Of a stretch of DNA of 64,000 nucleotides, positions 51,682 through 59,213 are shown piece by piece. The stretch comes from Halomonas lysinitropha. Lineage in GTDB: Bacteria; Pseudomonadota; Gammaproteobacteria; Pseudomonadales; Halomonadaceae. Position numbers and translations under genes: made by a program. The stretch is taken from the NCBI RefSeq assembly GCF_902500215.1, contig NZ_CABVOU010000027.1, positions 62,001-126,000 of the forward strand, written 5' to 3'. Below the pieces are notes generated by a model. The model searched no databases. It was not told the origin of the DNA and saw only the letters and a list, made by a program, of their open reading frames with translations. Numbering within the stretch: the stretch's first letter is position 1; every line of letters starts with the position of its first letter.

Positions 51682-53061
51682 TCAGACCAGGGCCGTCAAT
51701 CGAGGTAGCCCTTTCAATAAGGTGGGCCACCATTTGTCGGCGGCATCGCCGAGGTGAACCGTGATGCGCCGGGCGTGCAGCGACAACGTCGCCGCGACCT
51801 TGAGCACCTGCTCGCGCATCCGCATCAGGCTCCAGCCCTGGTGCGTCCGGCTCTCCAGCAGGCGCCGCAGCCCATGCAGGACCTGGTAGGCGCAGAGGCT
51901 CAATAGCAGGCTCACTTCGTTGCGGGCCATCACGTCCTGGACGGTAGAGGCACCGCGATCCGTCGAGGAGAGGTGCACGTCGAGCGCCGATTTCACCTCG
52001 CCCATGTGCGCCTCGGCGCTGCCGCGCTTGCGGTAGAGTGCCAGGACCTTCTCTGGCGGCCAGTCGAACTTGCCGAGGTTGGTGACCAGGAAGAAGGCAT
52101 GCAGCAGCAGGTCATCGGGGCGTTCCTGCACCACCAGCACCACGCGGCGTGGCGCCGGCCAGGAACCGGCTTGGTACTCAAGATCGTGGCACCACTCTCG
52201 AGGCTGCTCGGGCGGGCGGCCTCGTGGCCGCTTCAGGTACGGTGCCGCCAGCGTCTGGAGGCCTGAGTGACTGCGCAGCCGTCCCAGGTATTCGATGCCG
52301 CGCTCTTCCAGGGCCTCCAGCGTGTCGTTGTCGGTGAAGCCCGCATCAATGCGCACCCGAACACGGGCGCCGGTGCTCTCGTTGAGCCGACGCACCAGGT
52401 GCGGAATCCAGGTGTCGGCATTCTCGGCCGGGCCGGCGTTGCCCTCACGCAGTAGGCCACCGACCATGTCGCCGGTCTCGGCCAGCGAAGCGACCAGCGG
52501 CGAGTATATCCGTGTGCCAACATGACCATGGTAGGCCGACCCGCCCTGATGGCCGTGTACCTCGATCGGCAGGCCGTCAATATCCAGCGTCAGGTGCTTG
52601 GGGCGCTCGCCGTTCTTCAGCGAGGTCAGACGCCAGACCACCAGTCGCAGCAGGCCTTCGTGCACGGCATCGATGTTGTCGTTGTGTCCAAGGCACGTCA
52701 GCAGCCGCGACAGCGTGGCTTGAGACGGTCGGCTCTGTGCCAATGGCGTTGTCCCCCGCGCATCGCTGCAGGCCAGCTGCCAGACCGGATCGCGGCGCAG
52801 CGTGGTGGTATCACTGAGATCAATCCAGCCCATGGCCCGTTGCAGGACCACGGTACGAACTTGGCTGGCCAGTGAATGACGGACGCGTTGGGGGTCGCGA
52901 CGGTCGACCAGGTTGTCCTCCAGCGCGTCGATCACACCGCTGTTGTCGAGGGCCTCGCGCAGCAGCAGAGCACCGCTGTCGCTGGTGGTGCGCTGACCGC
53001 TCATTTCGACGCGGATGGACCCGTTGCAGGAGGGAGTCCAGGTGGATAAGCTTTCACCCAT
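51682..53061 (-). CDS. IS1380-type transposase
   Basis: 459 residues from the ATG at 53061; the open frame reaches further upstream but the family text begins here. DDE transposase: first Asp in HLTLDIDGLPIEVHG, second in RVRIDAGFTDNDTL, and the YRKRGSAEAHMGEVKSALDV region carries the catalytic Glu. All look intact, so the element may be active. Translation may be blocked by a leader hairpin covering the ribosome binding site. Confidence 0.88.
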   Translation of the reverse strand: MGESLSTWTPSCNGSIRVEMSGQRTTSDSGALLLREALDNSGVIDALEDNLVDRRDPQRVRHSLASQVRTVVLQRAMGWIDLSDTTTLRRDPVWQLACSDARGTTPLAQSRPSQATLSRLLTCLGHNDNIDAVHEGLLRLVVWRLTSLKNGERPKHLTLDIDGLPIEVHGHQGGSAYHGHVGTRIYSPLVASLAETGDMVGGLLREGNAGPAENADTWIPHLVRRLNESTGARVRVRIDAGFTDNDTLEALEERGIEYLGRLRSHSGLQTLAAPYLKRPRGRPPEQPREWCHDLEYQAGSWPAPRRVVLVVQERPDDLLLHAFFLVTNLGKFDWPPEKVLALYRKRGSAEAHMGEVKSALDVHLSSTDRGASTVQDVMARNEVSLLLSLCAYQVLHGLRRLLESRTHQGWSLMRMREQVLKVAATLSLHARRITVHLGDAADKWWPTLLKGLPRLTALV

Positions 53062-53130
53062 GGCGAGTAGTCCTCTTGAATCGTGTTCTGGCAGGAACAT
53101 CTTGATTCTACAAGAGAAACTGCTCGCCAT
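53060..53130 (-). repeat. fold-back inverted repeat over the transposase start
   Basis: 53060-53078 and 53111-53130 are imperfect inverted copies of ~19 bp (ATGGCGAG..AGT..CTCTTG) with a 32-base loop. In the transposase mRNA the stem covers the AGAGGA ribosome binding site and reaches the start codon. Confidence 0.65.
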
Positions 53131-53293
53131 CTTCTTTTCTATCTCAGCCCGGTGAATAAGGCGGGTTGATTGTATGGAGGCGAAGCTGACACACCACCAG
53201 GGCCGGCAGGGTGCTGGGCAAGCCTCCGAGCTCGGGTCGTCATGGGTACTGCACGAAAGCCGTCGGGTCGGTCTCAATCGCGCCTTCTGAGCA

Positions 53294-54067
53294 TTACGCC
53301 GCCGCGTACCAGGTACCGGTTTCCTCTTGGTACTCGGCGCGACCCACGGCGACGAGCGACAGCAGCCCGTCCTCGACGGCCTTGCGCGGCTGGCACTTGA
53401 ACAGCTTCGCCAGGCTCTCGACGGTATGGGGGCGCTTCGCCAGGGCCTCGCGCAACACGCGCAGCTGCTCGGGCATGGCCTTGGGGAAGGTGGCCTTGCC
53501 CTTGGCGGGGGTTGCCGCAGCCTTCGATGCATCCTCCTGATCGGTAGCCATTGACGTAGCCGCCTCCCAAGGCAGAACGCGTCTTCCAGCCACCAATGAA
53601 CGGGGGTTGTCGACGATATCTTGGGCCTCCGGCCACTCGGCGCGACGTGGGTTGTGGTAGCGATAGACAATGGCCCGGCCAGTCTCGTCGGGGATCAGCT
53701 CGCCGGTGGTGGGGCTCACCTTCATGCTGATACCGTCCCAGATCGTCACTGGCGCGCCGTGCTCGTCCAGCTCCGGATCCCGGCTGTCGTACTCGATCAG
53801 CGCATCGCGACACTCGATGTTCTTGAAGTCGCGCAGGATCGGCTCGATCAGGGTCGGCATCACCAGGCGCTCGACATAGGCCCGCGGGGTGTAGTGGGCG
53901 CCCAGCTTGTGGCGCTCGCGCGGGTCCAGGGCGCGTTCCAGCAGAGTGCCGAAGACGGCCGGCTCGACGAAGCGCCAATCGGCCTTGGCGGCGTCGATCA
54001 GCAGCTGGATCTGCTCGACGGTGAGCGGGATGAGATCGATGTCCTTGAACAGCCCGCCGTTGGAGGA
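53294..54067 (-). pseudogene. remnant of an N6-adenine DNA methyltransferase (type II/IIG or defence-type)
   Basis: An open frame of 257 codons that starts after a TGA at 54068-54070. Its beginning ([40 protein letters not shown]) is the SAM-binding start of large N6-adenine methyltransferases. After MPTLIEPILRDF the sequence jumps to a C-terminal domain (IVYRYHNPRRAEWPEAQD), so the NPPY catalytic core is deleted. Large intact enzymes are ~1000 residues. The gene lies beside the IS and is surely inactive. Confidence 0.6.
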
Positions 54068-54070
54068 TCA

Positions 54071-54243
54071 GCGGCCGTTTGCATAGGCGATATTCGGAGT
54101 CACACTTCAAACCAACCGTTTGGGGAATAGCTGGCTGCGAAAAAGGGGTGCACACTGCCTGATATCAACGGCCCTTTGAAGCGGCCTGAATTTCAAGATC
54201 CCCAGCGGTGGCGGCATCGACCGGGTATCCCTGCAGGACATCC
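54071..54243. other. gap between methyltransferase remnant and the MASE1 gene
   Basis: No gene or clear repeat. It marks the likely right edge of the accessory region. Confidence 0.3.
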
Positions 54244-56130
54244 ATGCCTATTCCCACCAGGCAGCAGACACAACGGCCGCAATGGCTGATCGGACTGGTC
54301 ATCATGACCGTGGTCGGGCTGGGCTATTTCGCCGGAGCCTGGCTGGGCGTGACCCAGACCATCTCACCCGATGGTCAGGCCATCATCTGGCCTCCCAATG
54401 CCGTGGCCCTGGCGGCGCTGTTACTGCTGCCCGTACACCGCTGGGCGTGGATTATCCCGGCGGTGATGGCCGCGGAGATCATCGCGGATATCCCCGCCTT
54501 TCCGCTGTGGGCGGCAGTGTCCTTCGGCCTGGTCAACCTGTTCGAGGTCTTCCTCGCGGCCTCGCTGGTCCGCTGGTTCACCGGTCCCCGTTTCGATTTT
54601 GACAGCCTCGCCCGGGGCGGCTATTTCCTGCTGTTCGGCCCCTTGCTGGCGGCCGGGACCGCCGCGCTCTTGGGAGCGGGGGTGTATCGCGGGCTGGCCG
54701 GAGAGGAGGCTGAGTATCTTGCCCACTGGCAGATGTGGTGGTTCGGCGATGCCCTGGGACTTTTGCTGCTGACGCCGCTGGTGGTCATCTTTGCACGCCA
54801 GTGGCGCGAAATGCTCCACGCCTGGACCCGCTGGCGTCTGCTCGAGGCGAGTGCACTGCTGTTGCTGCTTGGCGTGATGGGCATGGTGCTCATGGCCACG
54901 GCAGGGGTGGAGGACGGCGGTCATCCGCTGTCGCTGGTGCTGTTGCTGCCGCTGGTACTCTGGGCGGCGGCGCGCTTTGGTGTGCCCGGTGCGGCGGCGC
55001 TGGTGGCGCTGGTGACGGCTACCGCCATCGCCCGGACCCTGTATGGGGCCTGGCCGTTGCATGGCGAGGACCCGAATGGCGCCATTCTTGCCCTGCAGGA
55101 ATTTCTTGCGGTCACGGCGACCGTGGGGATTGGCGTCGGCCTGCTGCTGCACGAGATCGAGGCCCAGCGCATGCGGCTGCACCTGTTCGAACGCACGATG
55201 GAGTCCACCAACGACGCGGTCATCATTACCGATGCACGGCGCCGCGATGATCCCATCATCTGGGTCAACGATACCTTCGAAACCCTTTTCGGGTATTCGC
55301 GCGACGAGGTCATTGGCCGGAATTGCCGCCTCCTGCAGCATGGCGAAGAGGACCAGGACGGCGTAAGGAAGGCCCGTGATGCCTTGCGCCTCAAGCAGCC
55401 GGTAAAGACCCTGGTACGCAACTACCGCCGCGACGGCCAGCCACTGTGGATCCAGCTGAGCCTGGCCCCGGTAGGCGATTCCCGTGGCCGGGTTACCCAC
55501 TTCGTGGGCGTGCTGCACGACCTGACCGAACTCAAGCACTTGGAAGAAAAGCTGGAACGCCGTGTGGCGGAACGCACGGAAGCCCTTCAGGAGGCCAACC
55601 GCCGGCTGGAACGGATCGCCGCAACCGACCCACTCACCGGCGTCGCCAATCGACGCCAGTTCATGAGACAGGCAAAACGTGAGCTCGCCCGGGCCCAGCG
55701 CAATGGCACAACGCTCTCGCTCATCTGCCTGGACCTCGACCACTTCAAGGCGATCAACGACGTCCATGGCCACCAGGTCGGGGACCAGGTGCTCACGCAG
55801 GTGGCCTCGACCATGGAACAGAACCTGAGGCCCAGCGACCTGCTGGCCCGGATGGGGGGTGAGGAATTCCAGGTTCTGCTGCCGGATTCCGATATTCGGC
55901 AGGCGGGCGAGGTTGCCGAACGCATTCGCGCGACCCTTCACGAGCTTGAGATCAGGCTGTGCGATACGGTGGTCAAGGTCACGGTCAGCGTGGGCTGCGC
56001 GCAGATGGGGCTTGATGGCAGTGACATGGATTCGCTGATGCGCATCGGTGACCAGCGCCTCTACGAGGCCAAGTCCCTGGGGCGGGATCGGGTGGTGACA
56101 GGAACTGCCGATGGCGTACATGCAATATAA
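54244..56130 (+). CDS. MASE1-LOV-GGDEF diguanylate cyclase
   Basis: 628 residues from the ATG at 54244, preceded by AGGA. Eight or so membrane segments (~14-305) form a MASE1 sensor. A PAS domain of LOV type follows (~312-430): GRNCRLLQ with the photoactive Cys at 361 and N393 retained, but I403 and L424 stand where LOV proteins have Asn and Gln. Then comes a short coiled linker (~430-455) and a GGDEF domain with GGEEF (538-542) and RPSD inhibitory site. Likely makes c-di-GMP in response to membrane and perhaps flavin/light inputs. Confidence 0.88.
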   Translation: MPIPTRQQTQRPQWLIGLVIMTVVGLGYFAGAWLGVTQTISPDGQAIIWPPNAVALAALLLLPVHRWAWIIPAVMAAEIIADIPAFPLWAAVSFGLVNLFEVFLAASLVRWFTGPRFDFDSLARGGYFLLFGPLLAAGTAALLGAGVYRGLAGEEAEYLAHWQMWWFGDALGLLLLTPLVVIFARQWREMLHAWTRWRLLEASALLLLLGVMGMVLMATAGVEDGGHPLSLVLLLPLVLWAAARFGVPGAAALVALVTATAIARTLYGAWPLHGEDPNGAILALQEFLAVTATVGIGVGLLLHEIEAQRMRLHLFERTMESTNDAVIITDARRRDDPIIWVNDTFETLFGYSRDEVIGRNCRLLQHGEEDQDGVRKARDALRLKQPVKTLVRNYRRDGQPLWIQLSLAPVGDSRGRVTHFVGVLHDLTELKHLEEKLERRVAERTEALQEANRRLERIAATDPLTGVANRRQFMRQAKRELARAQRNGTTLSLICLDLDHFKAINDVHGHQVGDQVLTQVASTMEQNLRPSDLLARMGGEEFQVLLPDSDIRQAGEVAERIRATLHELEIRLCDTVVKVTVSVGCAQMGLDGSDMDSLMRIGDQRLYEAKSLGRDRVVTGTADGVHAI

Positions 56131-56151
56131 AAGGCTGAACTGGTCCGGTTG

Positions 56152-56183
56152 ATGATGCTCCGACCTCGCTGGTTCAGCATCAT
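56152..56183 (+). terminator. candidate hairpin after the MASE1-LOV-GGDEF gene
   Basis: ATGATGCT / AGCATCAT, 8-bp arms and a 16-base loop, 22 bp after the stop. No T-run follows, so termination is uncertain. The rest of the 56131-56350 gap shows no gene. Confidence 0.4.
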
Positions 56184-56350
56184 ATCGAGCAGCAGCCCCC
56201 CTTCAGTAAGAGCCGCTTTGCGGCCGGCGCTATCCATCCCGCACAACCATACTCGCACAAAAGGTGCGGGGCATTTCACGCACTTTGCTAATAATCCGGG
56301 CCCCTTCTAGCGCTTGGTGTCACGCTTCTGGGGCAGGAACCTGTCGCCGT

Positions 56351-56956
56351 TCAGATCAGGTTGAGAATCACCAGTGCCAGGGTGCCGCCGGTCAGGACAT
56401 AGCCCAGCAGAGCCAGCAGACCGTCGTTGGCGAGCAGTGCCAGGGCGAAGAGCGTCAGGGCCAGGCCCGCGCCATTGGCGGTGAAGGGCACCACCTCCAT
56501 GGGAGGCATGGCCAGGGCGATCAGCAGGCAGGTCAGGGCGATGGGGAGATGGGCCGGAGGCCGTGTGAGCTGAACGAGGCGCCTCTTGAGCAGACGGTCG
56601 GCCCAGCGGGCAGGACGCTCCATCCAGTGTGTGGCTTTTGCGAAACGTTCCCGCGAGACCCGTCGTTCCAGCAGCCAGGCCGGTAGCCAGATATGTTGAC
56701 GGTTCATCAGCAGTTGGACGGAGGAGAGAACCACCAGGATGGCCATCAAGGTGGGCACACCGGGAATGTCACCGACCAGCGGGGCCAGGGTGATCAGCCC
56801 GGCGACCAGCAGGAAGGGGGCGAAGGAGCGGCGCCCCACGTGGTCGAGGATGGCGCCGAGGCTGACGCTCTCCCTGTGCTGACCGGCCTGCTGGACCCTT
56901 GCCAGCAGGTCGGTCAGCGGTGACTGCTCCGGGGGGTCGCCGGTGTCACCGGCCAT
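56351..56956 (-). CDS. ExoD family membrane protein
   Basis: 201 residues from the ATG at 56956. Four hydrophobic segments follow a short cytoplasmic start; typical ExoD text is LITLAPLVGDIPGVPTLMA and LPAWLLERRVSRERF. ExoD was named for effects on exopolysaccharide in rhizobia, but its biochemical role is unknown. Its start lies inside the end of a 51-residue membrane ORF upstream (11-bp overlap). Confidence 0.88.
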   Translation of the reverse strand: MAGDTGDPPEQSPLTDLLARVQQAGQHRESVSLGAILDHVGRRSFAPFLLVAGLITLAPLVGDIPGVPTLMAILVVLSSVQLLMNRQHIWLPAWLLERRVSRERFAKATHWMERPARWADRLLKRRLVQLTRPPAHLPIALTCLLIALAMPPMEVVPFTANGAGLALTLFALALLANDGLLALLGYVLTGGTLALVILNLI

Positions 56957-57101
56957 GCTGCCTCCGGGTCCAGAGCAGCAGGGCGCCGAGCAGCAGCAGT
57001 GCCGGCCCCACGAAGGCAACCGGGCTCGAGGCCCACCAGCCGATGATGGGCAGCAGGGCACCGATGATCAGCAGGACAATGGCGAAAGTTCGGACCGTCA
57101 T
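56946..57101 (-). CDS. small two-helix membrane protein
   Basis: 51 residues with two hydrophobic segments (~6-23, FAIVLLIIGALLPIIGW, and ~28-44). It overlaps exoD by 11 bp in another frame, which suggests translational coupling. No family recognised; short length makes this a moderate call. Confidence 0.5.
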   Translation of the reverse strand: MTVRTFAIVLLIIGALLPIIGWWASSPVAFVGPALLLLGALLLWTRRQHGR

Positions 57102-57211
57102 GAGCAGCGTCTCTATCGAGGTGGATCAACATTGTAGCGTCGTAGCAGAGGGCCATGCAGCCCCGGGGCTGTTGCCGTGTCCCGAGATGGCGTAAAGTGG
57201 CTTCAACACGG

Positions 57212-57244
57212 TCCTTCTCCCGAATTCGGGTGGAGGGCTGTTTT
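57212..57244 (+). promoter_or_regulatory. hairpin with T-run in the LysE-type gene leader
   Basis: A 12-bp perfect palindrome CCCGAATTCGGG (57219-57230), extendable on both sides, is followed by CTGTTTT. As it lies between divergent genes, 27 bp before the LysE start, it looks like an attenuator. Confidence 0.35.
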
Positions 57245-57270
57245 CGTTGACGGTGCCCAGGAGGTTCCGC

Positions 57271-57888
57271 ATGCCCTTCTCGCTCTGGCTATCCCTGGCC
57301 GCTGTCTGTGCCATGGGGGCCATGTCACCCGGTCCCAGCCTGGCCCTGGTGCTGCGCCATACCCTGGGGGGAGGGCGCCTGCCGGGCGTCGCGGCGGCCC
57401 TCGCCCATGCCCTGGGCGTGGGCTTCTATGCGCTGCTCACGGTCTGGGGGCTGGGGGCGCTGATCGTGCGCTTTCCGATGCTGTTCCAGGCGATCACCTG
57501 GGGTGGTGCGGCCTACCTGGCCTGGTTGGGGATCAAGGCCCTGCGCGCCGGGCGTGGCGGTGCCCTGGATGCCGCCGCCATGGTCACCAGCCGTCGTCAG
57601 GCGGCGCGCGAGGGCATGCTGGTGGCGCTGGGCAACCCCAAGCTGATCCTCTTCTTCATCGCCCTGCTCAGCCAGTTCGTGACCCCCGATATGAGCCTCG
57701 CTGCCAAGGCACTGGTGGTACTCACGGCGATGGTCATCGATGGCGGCTGGTACGTGCTGGTGGCGGTGGGCCTGTCCCACTCGCGGGTGTTGCCCTGGCT
57801 GCAGGCCCGGGCTCACTGGCTCAACCGCATCACCGGCGTACTGCTGTTGGCCCTGGCACTGCGGGTAGTGGCAGGGCCCATCGCCTGA
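57271..57888 (+). CDS. LysE/RhtB-family amino-acid exporter
   Basis: 205 residues from the ATG at 57271; AGGAGG with a 6-base spacer precedes it. Six hydrophobic segments and the family N-terminus ([19 protein letters not shown], then a GxxxAxG helix) identify a LysE/RhtB translocator that exports amino acids or their analogues. The substrate cannot be told. A leader hairpin may regulate it. Confidence 0.92.
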   Translation: MPFSLWLSLAAVCAMGAMSPGPSLALVLRHTLGGGRLPGVAAALAHALGVGFYALLTVWGLGALIVRFPMLFQAITWGGAAYLAWLGIKALRAGRGGALDAAAMVTSRRQAAREGMLVALGNPKLILFFIALLSQFVTPDMSLAAKALVVLTAMVIDGGWYVLVAVGLSHSRVLPWLQARAHWLNRITGVLLLALALRVVAGPIA

Positions 57889-57980
57889 TCGCTTGCGTTG
57901 ACGCATATCATGAGGTCTTCCTGGGCCCCAGGCGTTTTGCTGATACGCTGAAGCTCAGCGCCCTGGTGGAAATTCCCTGG

Positions 57981-59213
57981 ATGAATGACCTGACGATGCA
58001 ATCCCCACGACTGGCGGTGGTACTCGAGGAGGATTCCGATGCCGCCGCGACCCTGTCGCTGCAGTTGCGCACGCTGGGGATGGAATCCCGCTACTGCCGG
58101 CACGGCCAGCACCTGATCGGCGAGGTCGTGGCGCGTCGCCCTCAACTGGTCATCATGGCCCTGGAATTCGGCCAGCAGGATGGCATTTCCATGCTGCGCC
58201 TGCTGGCCGAATGTGGTTACCGCGGCCGGGTGCTGCTGCTCAGCGGCGTTGAGCGCAAGATCGCGCGCATTGCCGAACGGCTCGGCCAGGCCCTGGGATT
58301 GCAGATGCTGCCCTCGTTGGACAAGCCGATGCGGCTCATGGAGTTGCGTGAATGCCTCGAGGCCCTGGCCATGGGCCATCCGTCGGATGATGCCTGCACC
58401 GCCACCCCCCCTTGTCGCATAGAGGAGCTCGATCGGGCCTTCGCGCGCCAGGAAATCACTCTCCATTACCAGCCCCAGTTCGAGCTGGCCAGCGGCCGCA
58501 TCAGCGGTGTGGAGGCACTGGTCCGCTGGGCTCACCCCGAGGCGGGACTGCTGGTGCCCGGTCGCTTCCTGCCGCTGCTCACGCCCGACCAGAACCGCCA
58601 CCTGACCCGCCGCGTGCTCCAGCTGGCGCTGGAAGATGCCGCCCGTTGGCGCCGGGACGGTCTCTCCCTGTCACTGTCGGTCAATGTCACTGCCGATGAT
58701 CTGATGTCGCCGGAGCTGCTCTCCCTGATCAGCGAGGCGCGATGTTCGGCGGGTGACACTCCCGTGGTCCTGGAGATCACCGAGACGGCCGCCATGGAGG
58801 ACGAGCTGCTCGGCAGCGAAGTCGCGGCTCGGCTGCACCTTGGTGGCCTGGAGGTCTCGGTGGATGACTTCGGGGTGGGCTTCTCGTCGCTGGCCCGGCT
58901 GCAGCTGCTGCCGATCAGTGAGCTCAAGGTCGATCGCAGCTTTGTCAGCCGCCTGCTCGAGGATGCCCAGGATGCCGCCATCGTCGAGGCAGTGGCCCTG
59001 CTGGGGCGTCGGCTTGGCATCCGGGTGGTGGCCGAGGGGATCGAGGACCTCGCCTGTCTGGCCAGCCTGGAACGCTACGGCTGTACCCATGTGCAGGGCT
59101 TCGGCCTGGCGCGGCCCATGCCCGCTGGGGATATCCTGGCGTTGGCCAATGCTCAATCCCCGATCCGCGCCAGCAGTGCTTCGATCGGCGCGCCCGCGGA
59201 TAACACCCCGTAG
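57981..59213 (+). CDS. receiver-like-EAL c-di-GMP phosphodiesterase
   Basis: 410 residues. N-terminal REC-like domain (~10-125) with an acidic pocket (EEDSD) and Lys115 of LDKP, but the phospho-acceptor position reads VIMALEF, with Ala60 for Asp. The EAL domain (~148-395) has EAL at ~178, [29 protein letters not shown] and VAEGIE, so it should hydrolyse c-di-GMP. Alternative start MQSPR at 57996; ribosome binding site weak. Its last 61 bp overlap the end of the convergent acyl-CoA dehydrogenase gene. Confidence 0.88.
   Translation: MNDLTMQSPRLAVVLEEDSDAAATLSLQLRTLGMESRYCRHGQHLIGEVVARRPQLVIMALEFGQQDGISMLRLLAECGYRGRVLLLSGVERKIARIAERLGQALGLQMLPSLDKPMRLMELRECLEALAMGHPSDDACTATPPCRIEELDRAFARQEITLHYQPQFELASGRISGVEALVRWAHPEAGLLVPGRFLPLLTPDQNRHLTRRVLQLALEDAARWRRDGLSLSLSVNVTADDLMSPELLSLISEARCSAGDTPVVLEITETAAMEDELLGSEVAARLHLGGLEVSVDDFGVGFSSLARLQLLPISELKVDRSFVSRLLEDAQDAAIVEAVALLGRRLGIRVVAEGIEDLACLASLERYGCTHVQGFGLARPMPAGDILALANAQSPIRASSASIGAPADNTP

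Larger units (their letters stand above)
51577..53165 (-). mobile_element. IS1380-family-like insertion sequence (ends approximate)
   Basis: Defined by the transposase gene. Candidate ends start with GCCTTTTCA on the left and, read inward on the opposite strand, GCCTTATTCA on the right, giving ~1.6 kb, a usual IS1380 size. The two ends match only loosely and no target duplication is visible, so coordinates are approximate. Confidence 0.5.

Noticed and set aside
51364..51733. Two short minus-strand ORFs between the regulator and the transposase
   Set aside because: No start signals or recognisable text; probably IS flank or decayed sequence.
43683..54243. CRISPR array or complete phage-defence system in the island
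   Set aside because: No regularly spaced repeats were seen and the only defence-type gene is a core-deleted methyltransferase remnant.
54421..56121. 566-codon minus-strand frame opposite the MASE1-LOV-GGDEF gene
   Set aside because: Antisense shadow; the plus strand has a coherent domain order.
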